Shown here piece by piece: positions 36,890 to 44,910 of a DNA stretch of 44,910 bases. The notes under the pieces were generated by a model. That model had not been told where the DNA came from, ran no database searches, and worked only from the letters and a program-made list of their open reading frames with translations. A program made the translations under genes and the position numbers. Origin of the DNA: Sphingopyxis sp. (lineage in GTDB: Bacteria > Pseudomonadota > Alphaproteobacteria > Sphingomonadales > Sphingomonadaceae); NCBI GenBank assembly GCA_002733865.1, contig NVXM01000005.1:1-44910 (forward strand). The letters run 5' to 3'. Position 1 is the stretch's first letter. The number at the start of each line of letters is the position of its first letter.

Positions 36890-39800
36890 TCAGGCGACCT
36901 TGGTTCGTTCTGTCTGACTTTGCGCGCAAATCGCCTCGAGGATGGTTGCGGCCTCTGTATCCGGCATGAAAAGCCGTGTTTTATAGGCGATAATCTCGGT
37001 GAAACAGCCGCTCGACTTGTACCAGCCAAGTCGAGCGGCATGAGCGCCGATAATTTCGAGCCGCTGGGCGCCTGCCACGCGAGACGTTTTGAGCGTTAGC
37101 TGGTCTGGTCCGTTGACCGGGATCCGGGCACCGCTGCGGGCGCTTTCAATCATTGCATTGGGAGTGAGTTTGGGCGCTTCAAGACCTAGCCCTTCGCAAA
37201 GCGCGCCCAAATCACCGGCGTCGACCACGCGCCCAAGAATTGAGCGACCGTCAGCGGCTGCGATTCTCACAACCGAAAGCATCTTTGAGGGAATCTTGCG
37301 CCAAACGGGCAACAATAATCCCGTAGCGATGAACAGGGTTTCATTTTCGAGGGTATCGCGCGCTTCTTCGGCTTCAGCATTCCACAGCTTTGCAAATTGG
37401 GTATCGCGAATTTTCCGCCAGTTGCTTTCGGCCAGCGCCTGGTCGTCGATATGGTCGATACGTGCAGGACGGATGAGCTTGAAGCGCCGGACGGTGGTTC
37501 CATCGTCGAGCAGCGAATCGCGCTGGCTGACCATCAGCGCGACCTTGCCCGACCTATCGTTCCTCATTGGCTCGGCGCTTTGGTCCCAGCTACGCCGAAA
37601 ATCGATGTCATCGTGGCTGCGAACAAGACGTTTCCGGGTGATTGCAAGCTCGGCGAGTTTGGTTGTCGCTCCGCACTGATCGGTCCGCAGCAAGCGCTCG
37701 GAGACGATTTCGAGGGTTTGAACAGCGATGGTTTCAACCCCGAGATCGAGCGTTCCCGCTTCCCGTGCCTTTGCTACACGCTGATCTACTAGCCCGAGAA
37801 ATTCGTCGAAGACCGCGTTCTGCATGGCGATTGGCAGTGCGAGGATGCGGTTGAGCCACCGCTGGATGGGCGGCAGGTCCATACGCAGTTCACCGCCCTC
37901 ACCTTCGAGTTCAAGGCCTGTCCGCTTCTGGAAATCCTGGAAAGAAGCGCTTTTCAGCTTGCCGGAATGCAGCAGTCGGAACCAGGCATTGAGCGCGGAC
38001 ATGGCATAGTCGCTTTCCAGATTGTCAGCCGGGTCAAACAGATTTTGCCCTCCGGTCTGACGTTGCCCGCGGGTGAGCGCGCCGAGGCTGTCGAGCCGCC
38101 GAGCTATGGTCGAGATAAAGCGCCGTTCACCCCGGCAATCTGTAGTGACGGGCCGGAAAAGCGGGGAACTTGCCTGTTGGGTGCGGTGGGTCCGTCCAAG
38201 CCCCTGGATAGCCGCATCAGCGCGCCAGCCCGGTTCAAGAAGAAAATGGACCCGGCGGCGCTGGTTGGGAACATCAAGACTGGCATGATAGCTGCGCCCC
38301 GTGCCGCCAGCGTCAGAGAAGACCAAAATCTGCTTGCGGTCTTCCATGAAAGCATCGGTTTCTGCCGCATTGCTCCGCGCCGAACGGCGCTGAACGAGCT
38401 GGCGACCGTCGCTTGCGGTGGACAGTCTGCGGCTCCTTCCGGTAATTTCGGCCACATTGTCTTCGCCAAAGCGGGTGATAATGGCGTCGAGCGCGGAGGA
38501 GATTGGCGGCATTGCCCCAAGCTGTTCAAGGCATGCATCACGCCGTGCGATTGCGTCGGCACAGTGGACCGGGTTACCATCGTCATCTTGCATCGGTTGC
38601 GAACGCATTTCGCCTTCGAGATCGATATAGGTCTGCATTTGTCGGGTTGGGAAAGCGCGGGTGAGATAGTCAAAAAGATATTCTCTCGGACTAAGATCAA
38701 TATCAAGCTCGTTTGCGGCGTCATCGTCATGGTCTGCCAGTCGCCGGTCAAGCATAGCCTCACCGGTTGAGACAAGCTGGATGACAATCGCCATTTTGTC
38801 GGCAATATGGGCTTCAATCGCAGGAAATAGGCTCGGAAGTTTCAAACTCATAAGGAGCTGCTGGAAAAACCGCTGTTTGACGCTTTCAAATCGGGAACGA
38901 GCTGCACCCTTGGCTCCCGCATTGAGTGTATCGCCCGATACAGCATCAATTACTCCGCTTTCTTCGAGCGCAGCTTCCATATTCTGGTGGATGATTGACC
39001 AGGCTTCGGCGTAACGGTCGTAAATTTCGATTTGCTCGGCGGAAAGAATATGTTCAAGCATTTCATATTCAACGCCGGCGAAGCTCAGCGCACGGGCGGT
39101 ATAGAGTCCCATTGATTTGAGATCGCGCGCGACCACTTCCATCGCAGCTATGCCGCCAGCGGCAATTTCCTCAATGAACAGATCACGCGTCGGAAAGGCC
39201 GTATTGGGGCCCCAGAGGCCTAAGCGCACGGCGTAAGCGAGATTATTGACGTTCGACGCGCCGGTCGCCGAAGCATAAAGAACACGCGCAGCTGGTAATT
39301 TGTCCTGCAGGGTCACGCCGGCCATTCCCTGTTCAGAACCCTTGGTCTTGCCGCGAGCGGTTTCACCGCCTGCAACGCCGCCCATTGCATGAGCTTCGTC
39401 GAAGGCGATAACACCATCAAATTCGGGGCCGGTCCAATCGAATATTTGGGTCAGGCGGCTGCTATCTTCGCGCTGTGATCGCAACGTGGCATAAGGAACG
39501 AACAGCACACCCTCGCTCATTGCAATGTCTGTACCCAGTGGCCAATTTTTGAGGGGCTGGATATCGGCGGCGATGCCGCCAACTGCCGTCCAATCCCGGC
39601 GGGCGTCTTCAAGCAAGGTTGCGTTCTTCGACACCCAGATATGCTTGCGTCGTCCCTGTAACCAATTGTCGAGGATAGTGGCAGCGATCTGGCGCCCCTT
39701 GCCTGCTCCCGTCCCGTCGCCAAGAAAATACCCCTTGCGGATCCGTCTTTCGATCACCTCCCCAGTGTTCTCGTCGTTAATACTGCCGGCCAGCCAGTCG

Positions 39801-41101
39801 GCGTGGGCCTGGCCTGCATAAGCGACCGTTTCAAGCTGTGCGGCCGACAAGACCCGGTCTTTGACGATGCGCGTTGGTAGCATAAGTCGGTAATCGGGTT
39901 TGGGCGGCGCTACCGAGCCCATGGCAAGACTTTCGACAAGGGCTGTAGGATGTTCGCCGGCTTGCTCGAAGAGCATCCGTGCCGGACGGTACGGAAGATA
40001 GTCACCAACTTGTTCGCCTAGCGCAGCAGGTTCCTCGAGTGCGGTGTAAACAACAGGTGTGACGGCGTCTTCAACTGGCCTGTGAGCCGGAATGGGTTGC
40101 ACCGGCTCTGCAGGGCGGACAAAGCCGCCGAACATTGATTTGGTTGCCGATGGGGTTCTGGTCTGTGGTTCGATCTCCCGGCGTGGCAGGGGCCTTGGCT
40201 GGTCAGTTAGTTCAGCTAAGGCCGCAACGTGAATATTATGAATCATTGGCAGATCCGGTAGCTTATCCAGAACAAGCAAGGTCGTCGCGATATTCGTCCC
40301 GTGCTTGGCAAAACAGCCTTCGGCCAACGTAAAGCGTTCGATAATCGAGGCACCCGTGATCATTTTGGCGAGACTCGCCGCGTTGCGGCCTGGACGGTCT
40401 ATCCAGCTCGGCAGGATAGCGACTAGCCTCCCCCCGCTGGACAGCACTTTAAGGGCCGAATGAAGGTGTCTGAGCGCAGTGAAATGATCTTCATAACCAT
40501 CGGCGTTGCGTGAGAAGGGTGGATTCATGAGGACGCTGGTGGGCGCCCTTCCCTGCCAGCGTGCGGCGATTTCGGCTCCATCGTGATTGGTTATGGCGGC
40601 GCCGGGATAAAGGCCGGTGAGCAGCGCGCGTCGGCATGCATCCAGTTCATTGAGCCTGAGCATTGCGCCGAGCCGTAATGCTTCGGTGGCAAGCAAACCG
40701 GTGCCAGCGCTTGGTTCGAGAACAAAATCCTCGGCGGTCAACGCCGCCCGCGCCTGTGCAAAAAGTGCGAGCGGTGCAGGGGTGGAAAATTGCTGTCGGC
40801 TCACTTGCAACTCGCTGCGAACGGTGTGCGTTGGGAGACCAGGATAGGTCGCAATCAAATCGGGAAGCTGCTGGCTTGCGGCCCGATCGTTCTGTTGAAT
40901 ATGGGCAACAATAGCGCACTCGAGCATTTCGAAGGCGTCGCGGATGGTGAATTGAGCTGTGCTGGTGCCAGCTGCTGCGGCAAGATGCTTGATCAGCATG
41001 TCTCGTGTAAGCGGCTCGTCAAGTTTTGAGGACAGGTTCACTCCGGCGGAGAGCAGGATGGACGCTTTAGGGTGGAAAATACTATATGGGTCAATCGGCA
41101 T
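36890..41101 (-). CDS. Strawberry-notch-type helicase fused to an adenine-specific DNA methyltransferase
   Basis: A 1403-residue two-part protein. The first part is a class I DNA methyltransferase: motif I VLEPSAGTG (about 127-135) and the catalytic NPPF (193-196), typical of N6-adenine methylases. The second part is a superfamily-2 helicase of the strawberry-notch type: GDGTGAGKG Walker A (461-469), FDEAH (about 567-571), and the motif VI region GRTHRTQQ in the last third. Such proteins are common on large alphaproteobacterial plasmids and phage-like elements and are thought to protect or remodel incoming DNA; the target site is unknown. The ATG at 41101 has GGAGG upstream; a longer frame with a TTG at 41125 is unlikely. 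Confidence 0.9.
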   Translation of the reverse strand: MPIDPYSIFHPKASILLSAGVNLSSKLDEPLTRDMLIKHLAAAAGTSTAQFTIRDAFEMLECAIVAHIQQNDRAASQQLPDLIATYPGLPTHTVRSELQVSRQQFSTPAPLALFAQARAALTAEDFVLEPSAGTGLLATEALRLGAMLRLNELDACRRALLTGLYPGAAITNHDGAEIAARWQGRAPTSVLMNPPFSRNADGYEDHFTALRHLHSALKVLSSGGRLVAILPSWIDRPGRNAASLAKMITGASIIERFTLAEGCFAKHGTNIATTLLVLDKLPDLPMIHNIHVAALAELTDQPRPLPRREIEPQTRTPSATKSMFGGFVRPAEPVQPIPAHRPVEDAVTPVVYTALEEPAALGEQVGDYLPYRPARMLFEQAGEHPTALVESLAMGSVAPPKPDYRLMLPTRIVKDRVLSAAQLETVAYAGQAHADWLAGSINDENTGEVIERRIRKGYFLGDGTGAGKGRQIAATILDNWLQGRRKHIWVSKNATLLEDARRDWTAVGGIAADIQPLKNWPLGTDIAMSEGVLFVPYATLRSQREDSSRLTQIFDWTGPEFDGVIAFDEAHAMGGVAGGETARGKTKGSEQGMAGVTLQDKLPAARVLYASATGASNVNNLAYAVRLGLWGPNTAFPTRDLFIEEIAAGGIAAMEVVARDLKSMGLYTARALSFAGVEYEMLEHILSAEQIEIYDRYAEAWSIIHQNMEAALEESGVIDAVSGDTLNAGAKGAARSRFESVKQRFFQQLLMSLKLPSLFPAIEAHIADKMAIVIQLVSTGEAMLDRRLADHDDDAANELDIDLSPREYLFDYLTRAFPTRQMQTYIDLEGEMRSQPMQDDDGNPVHCADAIARRDACLEQLGAMPPISSALDAIITRFGEDNVAEITGRSRRLSTASDGRQLVQRRSARSNAAETDAFMEDRKQILVFSDAGGTGRSYHASLDVPNQRRRVHFLLEPGWRADAAIQGLGRTHRTQQASSPLFRPVTTDCRGERRFISTIARRLDSLGALTRGQRQTGGQNLFDPADNLESDYAMSALNAWFRLLHSGKLKSASFQDFQKRTGLELEGEGGELRMDLPPIQRWLNRILALPIAMQNAVFDEFLGLVDQRVAKAREAGTLDLGVETIAVQTLEIVSERLLRTDQCGATTKLAELAITRKRLVRSHDDIDFRRSWDQSAEPMRNDRSGKVALMVSQRDSLLDDGTTVRRFKLIRPARIDHIDDQALAESNWRKIRDTQFAKLWNAEAEEARDTLENETLFIATGLLLPVWRKIPSKMLSVVRIAAADGRSILGRVVDAGDLGALCEGLGLEAPKLTPNAMIESARSGARIPVNGPDQLTLKTSRVAGAQRLEIIGAHAARLGWYKSSGCFTEIIAYKTRLFMPDTEAATILEAICAQSQTERTKVA

Positions 41102-41140
41102 GGAAACCTCCGGTATATCGACCAAAATTGATCACCCTCC

Positions 41141-41157
41141 CCTTCCCCCTCCCCTCC
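41141..41157 (-). repeat. G-rich leader element, copy 2
   Basis: Identical over 17 bases to the element at 36705-36721; here 39 bp upstream of the methylase/helicase start. Both copies are followed, farther from the gene, by GC-rich sequence containing GGGCGCGC on the plus strand. Confidence 0.6.
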
Positions 41158-41393
41158 GGCCCGTGCGCAACCAGCGGGCGCGCTGCCTTCGAGCAGCAAA
41201 ATGGTTCAAATGATGAGAAAAATAGAAGATGGACTGAATATCGGTGCAATAAATTGCTCGTGCCGTACTCAAATCATAGCGTATGCGCCGGCAGAGGGCG
41301 GTGGAGATCGGTTTATGCTATGGTCGAGAGGCAAGCTTTCGCGCGTCGCATCGTTATCCTACCAGCTTGTATCCCATAAGGTACCGCCCGCTG

Positions 41394-41876
41394 CTAGCTT
41401 CGGTAAAGCTGATCATCCCAAGATATTCGTTTTGCGCGCTCATAAGTGATTGCTTTGCTGGCATCATGAGCAAGATTTACCAGTATGTTCGTTTCAAATC
41501 GCGCGGGTATCGAGGGTACCAGCAGAATTGCCGAGCGCTTTTCACGGACCCACCTGTCCCCAAATTCCTTACAGATGCGTTGCGATTTACCGTCCCACCC
41601 AGAGTGGGCAGCCGTCTGGAATTTTTCATAGCAAATGCCCTTGGGAATAGAGATCGTTATAAAATAAAGGTCTGGTGGCATCACTCCGTTGGCATGAACA
41701 AGTTTTTCCAATATCTGTGTTGAATAATGCTGCGAGCAATAGACGATGGGGCTGCTCCGCTTGTTCCATCTGCCGGGATAAAACCGCGATCCTTCATCAC
41801 CGTAGAGCGGATGTTTGCCGTTTAGAGCACCAATCCTGTAGGCGGTGAGAATTTGGTCAGTATGCTGCGCGCTCAC
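41394..41876 (-). CDS. RES-domain toxin (NAD+-depleting)
   Basis: A 160-residue RES protein: TAYRIGALNGKHPLYGDEGS, RFYPGRWNKRSSPIVYCSQH (the Arg/Tyr region) and QILEKLVHA, with the catalytic Glu, followed by a Ser-containing C-terminus (DASKAITYERAKRISWDDQL). RES toxins of RES-Xre pairs are NAD+ phosphorylases or ADP-ribosyltransferases that deplete NAD+. The GTG start at 41876 overlaps the antitoxin stop (GTGTGA), so it is translated by coupling to the upstream antitoxin gene. It probably stabilises the plasmid by post-segregational killing. Order antitoxin then toxin is usual for this class. Confidence 0.9.
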   Translation of the reverse strand: MSAQHTDQILTAYRIGALNGKHPLYGDEGSRFYPGRWNKRSSPIVYCSQHYSTQILEKLVHANGVMPPDLYFITISIPKGICYEKFQTAAHSGWDGKSQRICKEFGDRWVREKRSAILLVPSIPARFETNILVNLAHDASKAITYERAKRISWDDQLYRS

Positions 41877-42304
41877 ACGCCGCCGCCATAAGCGGTCCGG
41901 CCCAATATGTTAATCACTGAGTCCGCTCCCGGTCCGGTTGCGAGAGCTATCTCCAAGGGTATCCTGTTGCCGAGCATGATATGCGGCTTCGATATAAATG
42001 TTCGCGCCTTTTCGATGTCACCGTATGTCTCCAAAGCAAAGCTCATCACCTTGGCAACTCTGGCGAGCTTGTTGCCCTCGTCGCTCGTCAATATCTTCTT
42101 GGCCGAGTTTTTCCGCCGTGCCAGCGTCGGTTTGGGCAGGAAGCGGTATTTGAGATTGATATCTCCGGGTGCTACTATGGCTACAAGATGATCGATAGCC
42201 TCCACTGGCAGCCCTTCCTCTATGCACAGAGCGAGGCCGAGCAGGTCTTCTCCATCGGATGACATACCTAGAAGTTGTTCAATGCTATAATTTTGTGGAT
42301 CCAT
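41873..42304 (-). CDS. Xre/MbcA/ParS-type antitoxin (DUF2384)
   Basis: A 143-residue antitoxin. The C-terminal half is the toxin-binding DUF2384 domain (VMSFALETYGDIEKARTFIS, then LGNRIPLEIALATGPGADSV and INILGRTAYGG), whose extended tail inserts into the RES active site in known complexes. The N-terminal half (GLPVEAIDHLVAIVAPGD, PKPTLARRK) is a Xre-like helix-turn-helix. AAAGG lies before the ATG. A perfect 14-base palindrome in the leader is a likely autoregulatory operator. Confidence 0.9.
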   Translation of the reverse strand: MDPQNYSIEQLLGMSSDGEDLLGLALCIEEGLPVEAIDHLVAIVAPGDINLKYRFLPKPTLARRKNSAKKILTSDEGNKLARVAKVMSFALETYGDIEKARTFISKPHIMLGNRIPLEIALATGPGADSVINILGRTAYGGGV

Positions 42305-42316
42305 GAAAGCGCCTTT

Positions 42317-42330
42317 GTCTCAATTGAGAC
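42317..42330. promoter_or_regulatory. Palindromic operator of the RES-Xre operon
   Basis: GTCTCAATTGAGAC is a perfect 14-base palindrome 12 bp upstream of the antitoxin start, well placed for autorepression by the Xre-type antitoxin and toxin complex. Confidence 0.65.
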
Positions 42331-42567
42331 TAAAGTAGCTATCAGTTGGTTTGCAAGCAAAATTCCACGACCACCTGAATGGCCTCAATATTAAGGCTGT
42401 CATAAACCCATCCGAAGGTTCGCAAAGGTGCGTTTATGGCCTTCTCCTGTGAATCATAAACCTATATAAATATCATTGTATGTTAGAGGGTTATAATAAG
42501 GTTATGAGGTTAAAGGCAGATTCAACCGCTGTCTTGTGGGGAAACGGGCGAGTCGCAGAATTTTGCC

Positions 42568-42671
42568 GTTCCCAGAGTGTCGGCTATTTGTTCTCGTTGT
42601 GTCGAAGGGTTGTTCCCGGAAGGTCGATGAATCGTTCCTGAAAGATCGAATGTCGTTCCTATTGTGTCGAA
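42568..42671 (+). repeat. Iteron array (five direct repeats, 21-22 bp period)
   Basis: Five copies of about 17 bases, starting at 42568, 42590, 42612, 42634 and 42655. Shared form: GTTC(C/T), C/T, four to five variable bases, then (T/A/G)GTCG(A/G)A or close variants, for example GTTCTCGTTGTGTCGAA and GTTCCTATTGTGTCGAA. The spacing of 22, 22, 22 and 21 bp is two DNA turns, as for initiator-bound iterons. RepA binding is inferred. Confidence 0.75.
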
Positions 42672-42789
42672 ACATTGACTGGAAGCTGAAATTAATCGAC
42701 CGCATTGAATCACTTTGAGGCTTGCATACAGGAAAGTGCTTCAAATCGGACTTCTATCGTTTGCTATGAAAAATCTGAGTAAGCTGAAC

Positions 42790-42805
42790 TCGACACAACG
42801 GGAAC
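42790..42805 (-). repeat. Inverted iteron copy
   Basis: On the minus strand this reads GTTCCCGTTGTGTCGA, matching the iteron consensus, in opposite orientation about 120 bp from the array and 45 bp from the end of repA. Confidence 0.7.
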
Positions 42806-42850
42806 GGAACCCGATATTGGTCTGGAATTTGGCTAGTTTTGACTGCTATT

Positions 42851-44098
42851 TTAGCGCCTGATTTCGTGACCATGCTTCTTGTTGTATCGGCGGACAAAGC
42901 CGATAAAAGCCCTTTGCCAGTCTACAGGCGTCCGATCTTCGCTGCCATTGACCCAGGTTTCGAAATCTGCATGTAGCCGATAAAGATCCCAGCCAGGACA
43001 TTCACTGCGTAGAAGTTCGATGGTTTCATCGGTCATATAGCCGCGTGTTGCCGCTGTACTCAGTCCGGTTAAAGTCCGTTTGATCATTTTGCGCGCGTCA
43101 ATAACTGGTTCGTCCGTAGCGCCCGTTTTCGTCACATGATTGCTTGATTTTGGAGCAGGAGCCGCTGGCTTGGTGCGAACTCGGCTTTCTGGAGAAGCGG
43201 CTTTGGGTGTTTCGCTCCCCTGCCCTGCTGACGCCAGTTTGACCGGTTCGTGGTCACCTTGTTTGCGCATCCGCAGTTTTGGTTCGCCGTGATCGAGATC
43301 CTCGATGATGAGATCATATCCGGGCAAGCCATTTTTCTCGGCAAGTTTCAATATTTCAAATTTGAACCGGCGATACTGGCCTTCGGCACCGGATTTTTCG
43401 AACAGCGTGGGCATCGATATTGCAAATCCAACATCCCCCGCCCCGCCCGCATGTTTGCGCGCAACTTTGTAAAGCCAGCGCTCGCGCCCGCCGGATATAT
43501 CGAAATAGGCCCGGTCGATCGATAATACGCCGCCCTTCATCAAAACGCCTTCCCAGAACCAGTTTGAGAGCTCCAAGGTCATACCGCGCGAGCGTTCGGT
43601 TTTTTCATCGACGAGCTGTGTCCAGCCATCGAGCCAGCTGAATGTTGCCTCACGGCGGTTCTCCGCGCGGATATTTGTCTTAACTGTTGTGGAGACGAGG
43701 CGGTCCAGCCCCTGCCCCAGTAATTCATAAGCTCTGCCCGTGGTTGGCCTGCCAATCGCACGCAGCAGATCATATGGCATGATATGCAAGGTCCGAGGAA
43801 TATCATTTTGTCCGCGTCGCGCCATATCGGCAAGAACGCTCGCGCAATAGATGAGGATATCGGTATCCCAGATCGTGGCCATGCCGTAATCTGGATTGGC
43901 AGATACATGGACCCATAGTTTCCCATCGGGCGATTTATAGTCGATCGGCTTCATGCGTCTGGTTTTGGCAAGCGAGAAAAATGGCCGCTCCATCATCTCG
44001 CGCTGATCGCGAAAATTGAGATCGGCGATATAAGGGAGAAACAGGTCGAACTGTTCTCCCACCGCTCTCCGGCCTCTGACGCCTTTCGAGCGAGCCAT
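42851..44098 (-). CDS. repA: Plasmid replication initiator protein RepA (RPA family)
   Basis: A 415-residue initiator of the replication initiator protein A type. Typical features: GEQFDLFLPYIADLNFRDQR near the start, RPFFSLAKTRRMKPIDYKS, MATIWDTDILIYCASVLADM, and WFWEGVLMKGGVLSIDRAYF, all recalled features of the family. A Pro/Ala/Lys-rich linker (about 285-330) leads to a C-terminal helical domain ending in RRYNKKHGHEIRR. It would bind the iterons downstream and load the replisome. The ATG at 44098 has only a weak AGAAAG site, which lies within the inverted palindromes at 44102-44173; repA translation or transcription is probably controlled there. It is downstream of parB on the same strand. 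Confidence 0.9.
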   Translation of the reverse strand: MARSKGVRGRRAVGEQFDLFLPYIADLNFRDQREMMERPFFSLAKTRRMKPIDYKSPDGKLWVHVSANPDYGMATIWDTDILIYCASVLADMARRGQNDIPRTLHIMPYDLLRAIGRPTTGRAYELLGQGLDRLVSTTVKTNIRAENRREATFSWLDGWTQLVDEKTERSRGMTLELSNWFWEGVLMKGGVLSIDRAYFDISGGRERWLYKVARKHAGGAGDVGFAISMPTLFEKSGAEGQYRRFKFEILKLAEKNGLPGYDLIIEDLDHGEPKLRMRKQGDHEPVKLASAGQGSETPKAASPESRVRTKPAAPAPKSSNHVTKTGATDEPVIDARKMIKRTLTGLSTAATRGYMTDETIELLRSECPGWDLYRLHADFETWVNGSEDRTPVDWQRAFIGFVRRYNKKHGHEIRR

Positions 44099-44101
44099 CA
44101 G

Positions 44102-44173
44102 AAACTTTCTTCGAGGAAAGTTTTTCTGGACCGCGAATCCAGTGGCGAAAAAAACTTTCCTCGAAGAAAGTTT
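44102..44173. promoter_or_regulatory. Paired inverted palindromes between parB and repA (candidate parS/operator)
   Basis: Positions 44102-44125 and 44150-44173 are perfect 24-base inverted repeats of each other. Each is itself nearly palindromic (AACTTTC-TTCGAG-GAAAGTT). Between them is a third stem, CTGGA-7 bases-TCCAG (44126-44142). The structure begins four bases upstream of the repA start codon and includes its ribosome binding region. It could be a centromere (parS) for ParB, an operator for RepA, or both. Confidence 0.7.
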
Positions 44174-44210
44174 ACACCGTCTGCCAGAAAAGGGAAGGGT
44201 AGGGCGAGTT

Positions 44211-44910
44211 TCATTCTACCTCTGTGTTATACTCATGGCTTGCGAGCGCTTCGCGAAAAAGCGCGACCATCTCGTCTTCGTCTGCGCCCGATGCGGCATG
44301 AACCTTGATGGTCAGTCCTTGGCGGCTTGCTGTGGTGACGGAGAGGGCAGGGCGATTATGCCGTGAAACGCCCTCATAAAGCTTCGGGCGTTGCTTGTCA
44401 GCTTCACCCGCAGCCATAAGCCGTGCGAGAACAACCGTTCCGCCAAGTGGGGGCTGGCCGTCCTGAGCGCGCTGACCGTTTTCCTCGGTGACACGTTCAG
44501 CGGCTCCAACTATGGATTTATGACGCCTTTCATCGGCTAGTGCCTGTGACAGCTTATAGGCCGGATTAAGTGTTAGCTCGCCTAAGTCAGCGAAAGCGGC
44601 AAGAACTATATCAGGTAATGTTGCCACTTTGAGCATCTTTGACAGCCAGCCTTCGGATAGTTTTAGCCGCTCGGCCATGCGCCGCTGTTTACCGCCATAA
44701 TGCTGCTCGAGCGCAGAAGCATAATTCCGTGCGCGCTCAATCTCGCTTACATCCTTGCGGGCGCGGTTCTCAATATCGGCAAGCCGAAAGGCGGCCTCGT
44801 CATCAAGATCGGCCACCTGCGCCAGAAAGGTCATGTCAGGATAGCTGTTTGTTCGTAACCAGCTGATCGCAAAATGGCGTCTCGTTCCGGCAATCACTTC
44901 ATAGTCATAG
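44211..44910 (-). CDS. parB: ParB partition protein (partial, runs off the window)
   Basis: The C-terminal about 232 residues of a ParB/RepB/Spo0J protein, open at the window's right edge. The visible start reads YDYEVIAGTRRHFAISWLRT, the ParB box with GxRR and the CTPase region, then DLDDEAAFRLADIENRARKD and a HTH (GGKQRRMAERLKLSEGWLSK), and a C-terminal dimerisation region. It would load at parS sites and segregate the plasmid with a ParA that presumably lies outside the window. repA follows downstream after the palindromic region. Confidence 0.9.
   Translation of the reverse strand, partial: YDYEVIAGTRRHFAISWLRTNSYPDMTFLAQVADLDDEAAFRLADIENRARKDVSEIERARNYASALEQHYGGKQRRMAERLKLSEGWLSKMLKVATLPDIVLAAFADLGELTLNPAYKLSQALADERRHKSIVGAAERVTEENGQRAQDGQPPLGGTVVLARLMAAGEADKQRPKLYEGVSRHNRPALSVTTASRQGLTIKVHAASGADEDEMVALFREALASHEYNTEVE

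Larger units (their letters stand above)
42331..42850. other. Probable replication origin region
   Basis: About 520 bp downstream of repA without genes. From left: CATAAAC repeats at 42401-42407 and 42456-42461 with one inverted copy (42432-42438), an AT-rich stretch (about 42440-42500) with repeated GGTTAT, then the iteron array (42568-42671) and a single inverted copy (42790-42805). Iterons beside an AT-rich stretch are the usual form of an initiator-dependent origin. Confidence 0.65.

Noticed and set aside
41201..41449. Plus-strand frame of 82 codons between the methylase/helicase and RES genes
   Set aside because: Partly protein-like but overlaps the RES gene antisense and has no good start context; not enough support.

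Overview
The window looks like one arc of a mobilizable or conjugative plasmid (or an integrated copy of one) from an alphaproteobacterium, most likely a sphingomonad (Sphingomonadales). This rests on recalled family associations, not a search: a MobF relaxase with a TraD-type coupling protein, DUF736 and DUF2493 genes, an ArdC antirestriction protein, a very large strawberry-notch-type methylase/helicase beside a 681-residue ParB-like protein, and a replication initiator A (RPA-type) RepA next to parB. No type IV secretion channel genes lie in the window.

Layout, left to right. (1) 1-1900: a degenerate hipA kinase remnant, a small secreted Cys-rich protein and a secreted SNase-like protein. 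(2) 1923-8273, minus strand: the mobilization operon, read RHH protein -> TraD-type coupling ATPase -> MobF relaxase/helicase -> 69-residue protein, with a gene-free stretch (8274-8989) upstream that may hold oriT. (3) 8990-11600: DUF2493 and DUF736 genes separated by a clear intrinsic terminator, then about 500 bp of hairpin-rich non-coding DNA, then a small plus-strand gene. (4) 11749-28619: the accessory cargo. On the minus strand are mntP, a DmeF-like CDF exporter with an RcnR/DmeR-type regulator, and a czcCBA RND operon with HupE/UreJ-like and anchor proteins. On the plus strand are an MFS exporter, arsR-acr3-arsC, a 154-bp MITE-like element, a YkvA protein, an unrecognised 412-residue protein and an HU protein. 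A minus-strand persulfide dioxygenase/rhodanese fusion closes the block. (5) 28734-36648: plasmid housekeeping (ssb, several unrecognised small proteins, ardC, the large ParB-like protein). (6) 36890-42304: the 1403-residue methylase/helicase and a RES-Xre toxin-antitoxin pair. (7) 42317-44910: the replication/partition module: iterons, repA, a striking pair of inverted palindromes, and parB running off the window end.

The backbone proteins plausibly act in sequence: relaxase, coupling protein and RHH protein process and deliver DNA; SSB, ArdC, the methylase/helicase and the ParB-like protein would protect and establish it in a recipient; RepA, iterons, ParB and RES-Xre maintain it. The cargo gives layered metal and metalloid export (Zn/Co/Cd-type, Co/Ni-type, Mn, As).

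The strongest leads outside standard annotation are the 24-bp inverted palindrome pair between parB and repA, the 22-bp-period iterons, the hairpin cluster at 10690-11200, acidic low-complexity segments shared by several backbone proteins, a G-rich leader shared by the two large backbone genes, and a run of unrecognised small genes at 29642-33517. All functions are inferred from sequence reading alone.
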